From the NCBI GenBank assembly GCA_963920765.1, contig OY987243.1, positions 26,717,419-26,781,418 of the forward strand: a stretch of 64,000 nucleotides of DNA. The letters run 5' to 3'. Each line of letters begins with the position of its first letter. The stretch's first letter is position 1. Shown here piece by piece: positions 1 through 11,673 of the stretch. A program made the position numbers and the translations under genes. The stretch is from Ulota crispa. Lineage: Eukaryota > Streptophyta > Bryopsida > Orthotrichales > Orthotrichaceae. The notes under the pieces are model-generated. The model was not told the origin of the DNA. It made no database searches and worked only from the letters and a program-made list of their open reading frames with translations.

Positions 1-53
1 AAGAGGTACTTGTGGGAAAAAATCAAGTCATTCTAGATGGAGGATGAATGCAA

Positions 54-796
54 GGTTGAGTGGCTCAATTTTGGCAAAAGTCCCTATCTTCAAAGTCCCT
101 TAAGTGGGTTTAAGGATTTTGATTCAAGTGTTAGTTTATAATTGCATCAAGTGTCTTGGCGGCTAAGTGGCCTCTTCATGTCTATAATGGACTTATAAAC
201 TCAATCCAACGGTTCGATGTCTCCAGATTTGTTCTTTTTGAAATTACCCACTGCTGGTTGTGTTCTAGGGCTTAGATTTAAATCAATCAAAGTTATTCAA
301 AAAGTCCTTATTGCTAGAGGCGCACCTAGAACTCATAAATTATTCAAATTGAAAAAAGAAAAATTAGAAAAACAAATAAAAACAAAGGAGAAAAAGAACT
401 CGTAAGATGGAAGGTTTTAAAAGGCCTTAAAAAATCCTTTGCAAACATTCTATACACATTTACAAAACAAAATTATAGTTTTTTAAAATTTAATCCAAAT
501 ACCCACTACAATCCTTGTCCTTTGTATTCTCTCAAGTAACTATGTTATTTTTAAAAAGTCTTTGAAAAACTTGTTACCAGCAGAAATGTCACACTTGTGT
601 TTTTTCAAAAGTCCTTTACACTTCCATAAAATGCTAAAGAAGAAACTGAACAACATTATTGTAGTTAGAATGAAGTTTAAATCTCTACAATGGACTTTTT
701 TATCTTTTTTGAGAATTTCTAATGTACCTTTTAGGCATTTGAAAATTGGATGTGTGCAATTTTTTATAGTGTGACACAATTTTGAGCCACTCAACC
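54..796. mobile_element. 743-bp element with GGTTGAGTGGCTCAA inverted ends
   Basis: The ends GGTTGAGTGGCTCAATTTTG and CAATTTTGAGCCACTCAACC are inverted copies. ATGCA lies at 48-52 and again at 797-801, so a 5-bp target duplication is plausible with one extra base on the left. It splits a 930-bp class TTAA element. No coding capacity and no superfamily assignment. Confidence 0.55.
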
Positions 797-1287
797 ATGC
801 ATTCACCCTGGAGAAGAGGGAGATATTTATGTCTAAAGTGAAAAAAAGGCATCTTTTTGTGCTATTCAAAACAATTTAGAAGCCTTTGTCCACACTTACA
901 TGAGAAATAATACTCTACACAAAATTGAGGTTTATTTTTTCCATGTAGCATACCAAGTTAGGTATGTGTGGGAGAATTTTCAAATCAATTGGAACTATAC
1001 AACACATGGGGGAAAATAGTAAGTAAAAAGAAGTAGAGAATGAGTCAAATCACTAAATTGTTAAGAATTTAATTATTAAAATGGAAAAAATGAAAATCCC
1101 AATGGTTATGATGTTGTGATAAACAATCTATTTCCTGAGGTTTAGTTTTTTTCCAAAATATTAAAAATTGTGAAAAATAAAAGACTTCAAAGTTTATTTT
1201 AGAGTAGAGAATCCATAACTGCTCACAAACTAAAACATCTCATAACTTTCATCTCATTCATTGAAGTTGAATGATTCAAAGCTTCCC

Positions 1288-1312
1288 ATATATATATATA
1301 TATATATATATA
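1288..1312. repeat. (TA)n microsatellite
   Basis: A dinucleotide run inside a TTAA-class element. Further (TA)n runs are at 15142-15192, 15600-15679, 19936-19985 and 32972-32993. Confidence 0.95.
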
Positions 1313-2190
1313 ATCTAAAGAACCAATTTCAATATTATGTTTTTAGAAAATACAAATTTTAAAGAAGTTAAAAAATAATTTATGAAATTTCTTAATATAT
1401 TAATTTTAATAAGTTATTAAAAAGTAGAATACTTTGGGCTGCCTAGATTGCCCTCCCTCCTTTGGGCAGTAGAAATTCTTGCATAAATTCTTAGTCAAAT
1501 GTCAAAATGACAAAAAAATTAAATTCCCGGGTAGATCTTGGAATTCCACACCTTCAATGAAAGTTTAAAAAATTCACAAAAACTAGATTAGCTATAGGTA
1601 CATGCCCGAAATCTCAACTGTCCCCTAGGGGACAACTAGGCCTTTAGGGGTTAAGTATGAGAAAACCAATGAAAAATTATAAAGGTGCAATTTTTCTTAT
1701 AGCAATATAATTTCTTGGAATTGAGAAGAAATTTAAAACTGTCCATTTCAAGTCACTTTAAACTTGTTGTCATTTTTCTATTGGTATTGAGGCTTAGTCA
1801 ATTCTATATTTCAACAATTCAGATTGGAGGTCAAATGATTGTCTTTCCATAAAAATTCTAAATCAATACGGTCGTGACTTTAACCGTTGATAAAGAATTG
1901 CCTCAAATGAAAATAAGAACATAGCTCATTAAATATTTGATTTTTGTTATAAATTAATTCAAGTTGTAGTCCTGACTTCTGACGGGAAATCTTAAACTAA
2001 GCATAAATTGCTTGAAAAATCTTTGCTGTGAAGCAAAGAACAGCAATCGATCGATTTAAACATTTATTTAGGGAATTGATATGTGCACACCGGGGTTGAT
2101 ATATGCACACCCCGGGGTAAATTATTGATTTCTATCATGAAAAGACAGAATCTGAGAATTTTGAATTCAGATTTGGACTTAAAGACTACC

Positions 2191-2677
2191 AGTATAGAGG
2201 TATAGAGGCACACATTTTGTATGAGTAGGACATGTGTGATTAATGCAATATTCAAATTGATGTCTCATAAATTAGTTGGTTTAAAATTTAATTTTGATGT
2301 ACTATACAACAAATTAATGTCTCATTATTGGTCTAGAATCTAATCCACATGCACCATCATTTTGGTTCTTTTTTGAGACCAATAATACCAATTGCTTTCA
2401 TCACAATGCTATTCTTTTATATTTGCTAAGAGACACTTGGCGTTTTATTGATTTCTAGCATATGGTTGGAGGGTGTTTGGTGTTCTATATTTGGGGCATC
2501 CTTTATTGTTTCAACTTCCACCAAAAAGTTCAACAAAATTTTGGAAATGAACATGGTTAGAGGGCACTTGGTGTTCTATATGTAAGGCATCCTTTGTTGC
2601 TTCAACTTATACCAAAAGTTCTAGAAGGTTCTGGAAAAAGGCACACTTAGGGTAATCCTCCCACTTAGTAGTATAGA
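2191..2677 (-). mobile_element. Short Helitron-like element, copy 1
   Basis: Read on the minus strand it starts TCTATACTACTAAGTGGG after an A, as Helitron 5' ends do, and ends near GTGCCTCTATAC. It is collinear with 44315-44812 (TGGTTGGAGGG, TTCAACTTCCACC). The 3' CTRR is not present in exact form, so the class is tentative. It sits in the left arm of a foldback element. Confidence 0.5.
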
Positions 2678-2851
2678 TGATTTAGATTAGAGCCATAAAA
2701 AGGGTTGCAATTGAACAACACCCAATGAAAAAGCTTAGCTAGGGAGAAAAGTGTTACTTTTACTTTTGTTTGTAAAAAAAGATAAGTTTTTTCATTGGGT
2801 GTTGTTTAATTGTAACCTTTTTATGGTAATAGACTAAATCATGGTCTTTAA

Positions 2852-3077
2852 CCCTTAAACGTCAGAAAGGCCCTTTGCGACCAGTACAATATGAGGTATT
2901 TTTCTTATATTTGGAACGGACCCACACCTCTACTACATTTAAGATCAACAAAGAAATTGGATTATAGATAAATGCGGTTCTAATGAGCTATTTGAGATCC
3001 CAAGTTAAAGTTTCTTATTGGTAGCAAATACCAAATATACGGCATTGTATCTATTATGCCCTTAGGACGTTTATGGG
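2852..3077. mobile_element. TTAA-flanked MITE, 226-bp class
   Basis: TTAA flanks both ends (2848-2851, 3078-3081). The ends are CCCTTAAACGTCAGAAAGG and, reverse-complemented, CCCATAAACGTCCTAAGGG. It interrupts the right arm of the foldback element 2074-3192. The uninterrupted foldback at 10980-11386 shows the empty site, TCTCTAAGTCC against TCTTTAA/ATCC here, supporting a TTAA duplication. Same class and same length as 8729-8954. Confidence 0.8.
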
Positions 3078-3204
3078 TTAAATCCAAATCTGAATTCAAA
3101 ATTCTCAAATTCAACTTTTTCATGATAGAAATCTATAATTTACCCTCCAAAGGGGTTTGCATATATCAACCCTTGGTGTGCACATATCAATTTCTTTATT
3201 TTAA

Positions 3205-3571
3205 CCCTTAAGCGCCATGTAGGACGTTTTTTGTCCTCTAGCTACAAAAAAGCTTTTGTATCCCCAAAAAAGTTGTTTTTAGTGTGATCTTTTTTCAAAT
3301 GTGATCATAAACACATGGTCCATCATGGAATGCAAAAAGGTACCTTGTTAGATGCACTCATATTTTTAGGTAACCCATTTTGTGATAAGATTCATAAACA
3401 TGGTGTTAGGTCCCAAGCTGCCGTTTTTGCAATTTTCATGGGGGCACCATGCATTGTTGACTTTTGCAACTTTAGAAAATAAATCAATTGTTGGACACTG
3501 CCAATGATAAGATGAACATTGAGGAAAAATGCAGCCGTGCTAGTCATAGTGACCAACCCGGCATTTAAGGG
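3205..3571. mobile_element. TTAA-flanked MITE, 360-bp class
   Basis: TTAA at 3201-3204 and 3572-3575; ends CCCTTAAGCGCCATGTAGG and, reverse-complemented, CCCTTAAATGCCGGGTTGG. The interior includes TTAGGTCCCAAGCTGCC and TTGCAATTTTCATG, shared with the elements at 45102-45458 and 41754-42093. Confidence 0.78.
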
Positions 3572-3943
3572 TTAAATTTGGTAGTGATATTGAAGGTCGA
3601 CTGTAGTATTAGTATTATTATTATTATTATATCACAGAGCCTAAGTTAGAGACATTAGTATCTTGCAAACTCCCATTCTCCAAATTAATATAATTGAGAG
3701 CAAGTACACACAAGAATGGTAACTTTGATAATTAGGAAATACAACAAATTTATGATTTACAAGTTTAGGGTTTGAACATTTGTCATACAATAAAAAATTC
3801 AAGTAAAAGTGTGTCATGTTGAAGAAACTTGAATATACTCATTAGTGTCTTTTGTTTCAATGCAAACGAAGATACTTCATTGCATGTTATAATCCTTCAC
3901 GTATGTAGTTTAGCACTTGAAGGACCCCTAATATATATAAAAA

Positions 3944-4193
3944 CTAGTATGTCCCGTGTCCTATGGACACTTGAGCTCTCAATTCAAGACTTAGAGATCT
4001 CACTTGAGCTCTCAATTCAGGACTTGAGCTCTCACTTGAGCTCTCAATTCAGTACTTGAGCTCTCAATTCAAAAAATCTTTAAGTCATGTGAATCATTTT
4101 ATTGGATGGTGATTAACCAAGCCTGCCACGTAGACAAAACAAACGTGCTTGACCAACAGACAAAGCTCTAACCAAATCTATTTTATATATAGA
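3944..4193 (-). mobile_element. Mini-Helitron, 250 bp
   Basis: On the minus strand it starts TCTATATATAAAATAG after an A and ends with hairpin GTGTCCATAGGACAC, then GGGACATACTAG followed by T. That is the exact Helitron arrangement (5' TC, 3' hairpin then CTAG, A/T insertion). It abuts the 3' end of the larger Helitron at 4194-5768 head to tail. Its middle is a tandem repeat (3968-4071). Confidence 0.7.
3968..4071. repeat. Short tandem repeat inside the mini-Helitron
   Basis: Six or so copies of a unit built on ACTTGAGCTCTCAATTCA, some truncated. Too regular and too close-spaced to be anything but a small tandem array. Confidence 0.75.
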
Positions 4194-5768
4194 TAGTTGA
4201 CCCGTGACCCGCCCTTTGGGCGGAGGGGTCTTTCTTTGCTCATTCTCCGACATGGGTTTGAGTATTTCAGTTTCGTTCAACAATTACTACATGCACTCAC
4301 TCACTTTCACATTTGCATTCTGTTTTCCATGATTCTGTCTACTGGATATTGATTACGCATATTTTTCTCAAGCCTTCTGGTTTTGCACCTTGGAAGAGGT
4401 TTCTTCTTGAACGTTTGGTGGGAATATATAGCTCTGCATGCATTTAGCAAAAGCAGGAAATCATCAAAAACCCAAGCAAAGATTTTCACTATGTATCTTC
4501 AATGAATTAACATTACATTTGAAAATAGTATATGACTCAAATTCGTTGTCTCTAATAATCTGAATTTGGTTTTCATAGATAAATACCTGTCTTTTTCTTT
4601 CCTGCAGTAGAGTCCTTCTTAGCTTTCAACTTCTCATTCGCAATAACGATCAAACTTGACGCAACCTCTTCGCCCTGAGAAGAGTCATGTAATGGAAACT
4701 TTTCTACAAAGCATAAATTGCAAAAAGCTCAACCATTAGGAATGCAACAAAGAACATTGCCAGATTAATAATTGAAAAAACACAACATATGCTTTATTAC
4801 CTCAAATGGTCTTATTTTTTGAGCAAGTAGCTGAGCGTACCCCCCAAAAAGCTCAGTCGTATGCTGATAATGAGCTTCCTCAACCGTTTGTCGAATGCAA
4901 CATCAAACAATTAAGAAACACACGATTTTACTTGTTCAAATCCATGATCAACTTCAATCCATCAGTGCTATGTTCACCACTAGTCTTGGAGACCTTAAAA
5001 GAATGACAACACTGCACTCCGCTAAAGTTTTGACAAACATTAGCAATTCCTCAAGGTCATACGGACACCTTGTAAAACCCTAATTTGTAGGACACAAAAA
5101 TTGTCAGCGCAAGGTTCCAAATTTATTGTTACCTTTGTTGACGCAATTTCTCTGCCACTGGATCAGCAACCCCAAACCGCTAGAAGCCTTCAATTTTGAC
5201 AAACAGTACCAATCCCTCAGGGTCATCTTCTAAAAACCTCGAAGGAAATGCCATTTTCATACGGACACCTTGTAAAATCCTAATTCTTCTTTCAAGTAAC
5301 AAACAATTCCCTCTGCATCAAAACAGACCAAAAGCAAAGATCAACAAAATTGTCAGCTCAAGGTTCCAAATATATTGTTACCTTTGTTGATGCAATTTCT
5401 CCGCCATTGGATTAGCAAGCACATCTTTGCTAGAAGCCTTCTTGGTCTCCTACTCGCCTTCTTCTTCCGAGTAACAAACAATTCCCTGCTGCGTCAAAAC
5501 AGACCAAAAGCAAAGTTCAACAATCAACACCTTCTAGAGTTACCTCGTCTTACAAATTTATCCTATGCAAAGAAATTGAGAAGGAAAGTGGCTTGCAGGT
5601 GGGTGGTTCAAAACCCTTATTGAGAAGAAAAAGGAGAAAAATAGCCATCCTACGGCTCTCGTCCAATCTCCATGAAAAAAATTGGTGGAGTGACACGTAC
5701 CCTGTCAGACAGACAAAGCACAAATCGAATTCAATTATAAACTAATCCTAATCTATTATTAGTATAGA
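4194..5768 (-). mobile_element. Non-autonomous Helitron carrying eIF3 subunit J gene fragments
   Basis: Minus-strand 5' end TCTATACTAATAATAGATTA; near the 3' end is a strong hairpin CCGCCCAAAGGGCGG followed by GTCACGGGTCAACTA. Between them lie exon-like pieces of a host eIF3j gene with their donors still in place (separate entries). No Rep/helicase. The base before the 5' TC is G where Helitrons normally insert after A, and the 3' CTRR is incomplete because another element abuts it. Confidence 0.65.
4587..5449 (-). pseudogene. eIF3 subunit J gene fragments captured in a Helitron
   Basis: Minus-strand pieces, in gene order: 5449-5382 (KKASSKDVLANPMAEKL..QQR, donor GTAACA), a duplicated variant 5190-5133 (VADPVAEKLRQQR), about 4890-4801 (VEEAHYQHTTELFG..., LLAQKIRPFE, donor GTAATA) and 4674-4587 (EEVASSLIVIANEKLKA, AGKKKT, donor GTATTT). 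These match the plant eIF3j phrases AEKLRQQRLVEEADY, LLAEKIRPFE and ANEKLKAEKE. eIF3j binds the 40S ribosome in translation initiation. The pieces are incomplete and separated by intron-like DNA, so this is a captured genomic fragment, not a working gene. Confidence 0.7.
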
Positions 5769-6198
5769 CAAAGTATAAAATAATAATAGAAACCCAAGTT
5801 GTTGAGCACACATAGTTACGCTAAAAATATGTGAAGTTGAAATTTTGCAATGCTTTTGAAAACAATAAGTTTTTTGCAACAAGCAAAGTTCAAAGTGATG
5901 AAACACGATATCTTTGATTATGTTGCTATAAACTTAGTAGATTTCATTCATCCATACAGCATTGAACACTTTAGATCCTTCATAAATGTATCATACAAAA
6001 AAATGATATATAGAAATATATGAGAGTTTGGCCAATCAAAGGTGTTTTTAACACACAGAATGTCTTTATGTTTCACAAACATCCATATGGATGAGTGTAT
6101 CATTACAAACATGGTGTTCAAAAATAAATTTCAGAACCGAAGAATTAAGTCTTTTTGAAAGTGATTCCAATTTGAATATCAACAATTTTTAAAAGCTA

Positions 6199-6780
6199 CT
6201 CCCTCTGTCCCAATATAAAGCTCCAAAGTAGGTATAGTTCTTCTCTCACTGAAAAGCTCCCTTTTGCTAATTTCCATTGCTGAGAAAGCATTTGTCATGT
6301 CCAATGATCTCATGGGGGTAAGTTAAGCAATTAAAAAGCAATCCTCTCCTAACAAGCTTGGCCTTGCCCATATGAGGTATCATTGTTGCTACTAATTTTT
6401 AAATCATTAATAATGAGGAGCTAGCAACATGTACAAACATGGTACTTTTTGCATGGAATTTGGGTGCCAAAATGGCAACATCAAAGCTAGAGATTTTGCA
6501 CACATTTGGTAGATGGTATATTGATTCTAGAATGCATGTGTCATCATTACAAAAACTAAAATAATGAGGAGCCGGCATTTTTCACAAACAATGCACAAAA
6601 ATGGTACTTTTTGCATGGAATTTGGATGTCTAAACGGCAACATAAAAACTTGAGATTTTACAGATATATGGTAGGTGGTATATTGATTCTAGAATGCATT
6701 TGTCATTAGCATAATGATTAAAAATACAGTTAATCCCTCATGGAGTAGTTTTTTGGAGCTTTATAATGGGACAGAAGGAG
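6199..6780 (+). mobile_element. Stowaway-type MITE, copy 1
   Basis: A 582-bp element with inverted ends CTCCCTCTGTCCCAATATAA and, on the right, TTATAATGGGACAGAAGGAG, flanked by the TA target duplication (6197-6198, 6781-6782). This is the well-known CTCCCTCYGTCCC end of plant Stowaway (Tc1/mariner) MITEs. The interior carries ATGTCCAATGATCTCATGGG and duplicated blocks shared with the copies at 43729-44312 and 55170-55759. No coding capacity. Confidence 0.9.
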
Positions 6781-6782
6781 TA

Positions 6783-8724
6783 TCTTATTGTATGAGTTTG
6801 TAACTTAAGACCCTACCTATAGTAATGTTTGGAATTTTATTTTACAAATCTCTAGAAGTTAGTGTGAAGGTTAACCTCTTCATACCAAAAAAAACTTGGT
6901 TGTTAAGCGACATGTATTTGCATTATCTAAAGTGTAAAATATTTCTGAGGACAAGTTTTTAAACCTAGACAATATAAATACTAGAAAAATAATGCAAAAG
7001 TCTTAGAAAAAATTGGATGGATGAATTTCATCATTACAAGTACACATTATTGTGTTTGCAAGGATAAGCATAATTCAAACTGAATCACTTAGACGTTAAA
7101 ACACCAAATTCATAATTTTTGCACTTGGTCAAGTGCATTAAACGTACAATAAAATTAGTGCATTTTTCAAGTTTTGTAAATATGATATACCAATTCTAGA
7201 AGAGGTTTCAATTTTTTTGCTCGTAAATTGTACAATGTAAGCCCTCTAACTTCATCACCAATAAGGGAAGAATATGCATGTTATGATAAAAACGACTTTT
7301 TTGAATTTGAAAGAATCATTATTTTATCAATATAAAATCAACCAAACTCTCAACTATTTAAACATACAATGCACATATAGCATATTGTTCTTATCCTTCA
7401 TGAAAAGTTAGTTTGTAGACATCAGTGTCTTGTTCATTTCAAAATTATCAAATCCTTAAATTTAGGAGGCCTCAATTGCTAGAAAGGATTTAGTGAGGCC
7501 AAGAGCTTAGATTGAAATGTCTTAAATTTTATTTCATAAATGCAATGCAATGAATGAGATATATTAGAAAGAGTAATGTGATCACAATAAAAACAAACAA
7601 CATCCATTTTTATTTGTCTAATTTGCATGGCTTAAAATATAATTTAGTTCCATAATTTCCATAGCTTTCAAGCATTAGTGTTTAGAGAAAATAACAACTA
7701 CTTCTTCTTTTCCATACCACTATATTTATACCAAATAGAATGCATGAGACATGCCTAAATGAGGACCTAAGAATCCTTCTTGTATTTTCTACATGTGTAC
7801 TAGGCTTTATGTAATATGAACCACACAAATTCTAAGCTTAGATTTTTTGCTATATAAAAATAACATTGTGAGCTCTATTAGACTCTCATCCATAGTAACA
7901 TACGTATGGGATATGGGATAGATGGGGTAATGCACACTATTTTCAAAAGTTTGCTAACGGTGTGGGTATGTGGCATTGTTGCTCATTAATTTAACAACAT
8001 TTTAATACAAATTTGTATTTGTAATAGGTTGATTTTGGATGCTCTATAAAAAATGTTCACTATATTACAAGTCATATTTATAGAAAATGCAAAGCTCAAC
8101 AATTGTGGCTTCTCACAACAACAAAAAGAAAACAATTTATTGTATTAATTGATCACTAAATGCATATATTTGTTGAATTTATCTCAAAACATATTATGGT
8201 CAAATTAATGTTCCTCAACCTTTTATTTTACATACAAAAATTAGTGTGACCCTCAACAAATGTGAAATGTAATGTGTAGTTATTTAATTTAATAAACCAA
8301 TGGCATGCTATAATTTAATGTTCTTCATATTTATATTGTATACAAACAAAGCATTTTATCTCAGATTTTAAAAACAAAGAACAACGTTAAATTTTAAAAG
8401 TTAACAAAAAGAACAAGACTTATCATTTTGCCATATCACATCAACACATTTTAGACCACAAGTCATCAAAACTTCGTATGTACAGTACTGTCGTATACCT
8501 TAGAAAACAATGCATTTACTTGGCATCAACATTTAACATTTAAAGGGATCCAATGTAATGGTCTAAAATATAAATGTAGTCTTATTTATCTTGATTCATT
8601 TATAGGTTTTATATTTATAAAGCAGATGAACATTTCTAACTTAACAAATAGTTTTTATAGTTTCTTATCACTTCTGTTGTAAGAAGATACGTATATTTAA
8701 TTCTATTGTCCACAAATTTCTAAC
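6783..8724. other. AT-rich stretch with nothing recognised
   Basis: No frame longer than about 60 codons, no inverted ends and no match to the other repeats in the window. Confidence 0.5.
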
Positions 8725-8728
8725 TTAA

Positions 8729-8954
8729 CCCTTAAACGTCAAAAAGGCCCTTTGCAACTAGTACAATACGTGGAATTTTTCTTGTATTTGGAATGGATCC
8801 ACATCTCTATTACATTTGAGATTGACAAAGAAGTTAGAATATAGATAAACAGGGTTCTAATGAAATTTCTGAGATCCCAAGTTCAAATTTCTTATTAGTA
8901 GCAAATTCAAGGTATAGGACAAGGTATATACTATACCCCCCTCACGTTTAGGGG
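8729..8954. mobile_element. TTAA-flanked MITE, 226-bp class
   Basis: TTAA at 8725-8728 and 8955-8958 enclose a 226-bp element with ends CCCTTAAACGTCAAAAAGG and ACGTTTAGGGG. The interior (GGCCCTTTGC, TCTATTACATTTGAGAT) matches the element at 2852-3077 along its length. Non-coding. Confidence 0.8.
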
Positions 8955-8958
8955 TTAA

Positions 8959-10979
8959 AAGAATAGTTAAAGTTTAAGTAGACATGCCTCCTTTTCAAAC
9001 ATGCCGATTTTCAATATATGCATTATTAGAAGGTAAAAAATGTAAACCTTTACATCTTGGAATTGCAAAACAATCAATAAATCACACTAAAATCAAACAA
9101 AGTTTGAAAATCCAAAAAAACCAAAGAAGAAATATTTTAAGCAAACTCCAATATATGACATTTTAGAAAACCATACACTTTAGAAAACCATACACTAATA
9201 AACTCATTGGCTTAAGTTTGTCAACTATGTAAATTTTGGTAGTAAACCAATATTAAAAACAAATTTCAAATTTGTAAAACTGTAATCAAAATGTTTATTC
9301 GATTTGTTTGTAGAGATGGGTGATTCTTTGATGATACAAAACTTCAAGTATGACAATGTCAAAACATTTCTTCTTTATATCAAACTTCAAATCTAAAATT
9401 TGTTAATTGAAATCTAACAATATGCACCTTCAAAAATGTAACACCATCAAAGATAAACTAGGGTAAGCGTGGAGCTTTTTGTTGCATATGAGTTTTGAGA
9501 CATTGTATGACAAGTACCGCCCTTTCCAAGGCAAATCTTCACCCACTCATAGTAAGTATGATTTATATAATTATATATGCAATGAGTACGTTCTCATTAT
9601 ATTTAACCTAAATATGTTTACAAATGGAGAAATTTAGTTTTATTTTGAACACAATAATTGTCAAAGTATAAAATATTAAATACAATTAGATAAATTTTTG
9701 GCTTCTTCAAACGCGTGCTTTCAAACAAGCAACAACATTTTATAACAAAAACCTATACTTTTTGAAAAAAAAATCCTACATGATTGAAAGTTTGTTTGCT
9801 CGATTATAACTAATTTACAAAAACACATTGAAAAATTAGTTGTGTCGTCTCTTGTCTTCCTAAGTTAGGGAATTCTTTGCAAATGACACAATTGTCTAAA
9901 AATGGACTATTAATGTAATTATGCACTATCTAAATTTCCTTCTAATTTTGAATAGTGCAAAACATTGAAAGATTTCCTAATGCTTTGCTTGTATCTCCAA
10001 TAAAACGAATGTAGAATTATTTTATTTAGGCTTTGGACTATCCAATTACTAAAAAATGTATTTAGGTACAAAATAACCATTTTAGCATTCTTATTTGCAC
10101 TTTTTGTATTACTGTTTTATCTTTTGAAACAAAACAATGGTAGGGTTAGAAAGAAGAAGCCTAACTGGACCACCACACTTTAACAAAGAACTTCAATTAG
10201 CAAAATATAAAATATGATTTGAACAACCTTGTATAAGAAAATGCATGTGCTGGTTTTCTTACAACTTCTATTTGGGTTTCAAAAGTTCGATACATCATGT
10301 ATACAAACGCAGGTTTAAGAAAATATAATTTCTTATTAGAATGTGATTTTTCGATTCAACGAAACATCACGTAGTATGAATATGACATACTAATTATTGT
10401 TGAGTCAATTTTTTGGTCAGTGGTAAGCATTAAAAATATGTTCTATCTTCTTAATTTTCACGAAATAAGGTCTAAATTACGTAAATAAACTAAATCATTT
10501 GAAGAGAGTCAAAAAGTAACAATTGAAATTTTCTCATAAATTTTCTTAGTATATCATGGCCAACAAGACTCCCATAAGGCCCATCAATCAAATCCAAATT
10601 TGAAATTGGTTGAAATTCATACTATCAATTTGAAGAACAAAATGTGAAATTTGGTTTATTTTTTGATAAGATTTAACTTCAGTGTCAGAAAAGTATGTAA
10701 ATTTCATTGTAGTTGTACGAGGTCTTTATAGAAAAACGTGAATCAACTTTTTAACATAAAATTAGTGTTGGTCTATTGTCCTTAGAACTAACAATTTAAT
10801 TTTAATTTAGAATTAAGTAAATCTCAATAAAACCATCTCTTTAAATTTTGTTTCAAATATCACACAATACCAGCTTTTGAATTTTTGCTTCATACAAACT
10901 TCATTTAAAATAATGTTTCACATCAAATAGTGTGAATATGTTAATAAGGATGTTATTATTAGAAGTGATTTTTTGACGG
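8959..10979. other. AT-rich stretch upstream of the DHHC exons
   Basis: The missing first exon of the DHHC gene should lie here or further left. A short donor-like segment near 9505-9550 (ATGAGTTTTGAGAC to GTAAGT) does not resemble the family N-terminus and has the wrong phase. Nothing else is supported. Confidence 0.4.
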
Positions 10980-11386
10980 AATTGATATGTGCACACCAGG
11001 GGGTTGATATTTGCACACCCCCGAGGTAAATTGTAGATTTCTACCATCTAAGAGCTGATGTTGAGAATTTTGAATTCAAATTTGGACTTAGAGACCCATG
11101 CTTTAGTCTAGAACCATAAAAAAAGGTTGCAATTGAACAACACCCAATGAAAAAGCTAATCTTTTTTTACAAACAACAGTAAAAGTAACACTTTTCCCCT
11201 AGCTAAGCTTTTTCATTACGTATTGTTCAATTGCAACCCTTTTTATGGTTTTAGACTAAAGCACAAGTCTCTAAGTCCAAATCTGAATTCAAAATTCTCA
11301 AATTCAGCTTTTTGATGATAGAAATCTATAATTTACCTCCCAGGGGTGTGTGCAAATATCAACCCTCTGGTGTGCACATATCAATT
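10980..11386. mobile_element. Foldback MITE, near-complete palindrome, 407 bp
   Basis: Almost the whole element is one inverted repeat: AATTGATATGTGCACACC at left and GGTGTGCACATATCAATT at right, with arms of about 180-200 bp meeting around 11170-11190. A transcript would fold into a long hairpin. It serves as the empty-site reference for the interrupted copy at 2074-3192. Confidence 0.8.
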
Positions 11387-11673
11387 CTTTTTTTATGATT
11401 TGAATTCGGGTATGTGTCAGCAGGTCCACAAAATATGGCTCAAAAGCAAGACTTTAGCGCTTATACAATCCAAGTAAGGTACTAAGTATTAATCAAGTTT
11501 AGTAATATCAATGACTAATTACTATAAAAAAATTGGTTTTTTTTTTGTTATTTAAACTTTGTGTTCACATCTATGAACTATTGATCTTTTGATTTATAAC
11601 AGTTATAAATTTGATGACAATTTTCAAAAATCTCCAGAAGCAACATTAAGATGTCCTACTTAAGAAATAACTA

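Larger units (their letters stand above)
1..1650 (+). mobile_element. TTAA-flanked element, 930-bp class, left end outside window, carrying a nested insertion
   Basis: The right end CTAGGCCTTTAGGGG precedes TTAA 1651-1654. Segments 1-52 and 797-1650 align with 15734-16682 (TCATTCTAGATGGAGGATG; TGTGTGGGAGAATTTTCAAA; TAGCTATAGGTACATGCCC). The two are separated by an inserted 743-bp element at 54-796. The left terminus lies before base 1. Confidence 0.65.
2074..3192. mobile_element. Long-arm foldback element, interrupted twice
   Basis: Outer ends AATTGATATGTGCACACC and GGTGTGCACATATCAATT are inverted copies, and the arms continue inward through ATTTCTATCAT and CCCAATGAAAAAGC. The complete 407-bp version is at 10980-11386. 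Here the left arm holds a Helitron-like insertion (2191-2677) and the right arm a TTAA MITE (2852-3077). Confidence 0.75.

Noticed and set aside
3968-4071. Regular repeat that might be a CRISPR-like array
   Set aside because: Units are contiguous without spacers, and it lies inside a Helitron in a eukaryotic genome.
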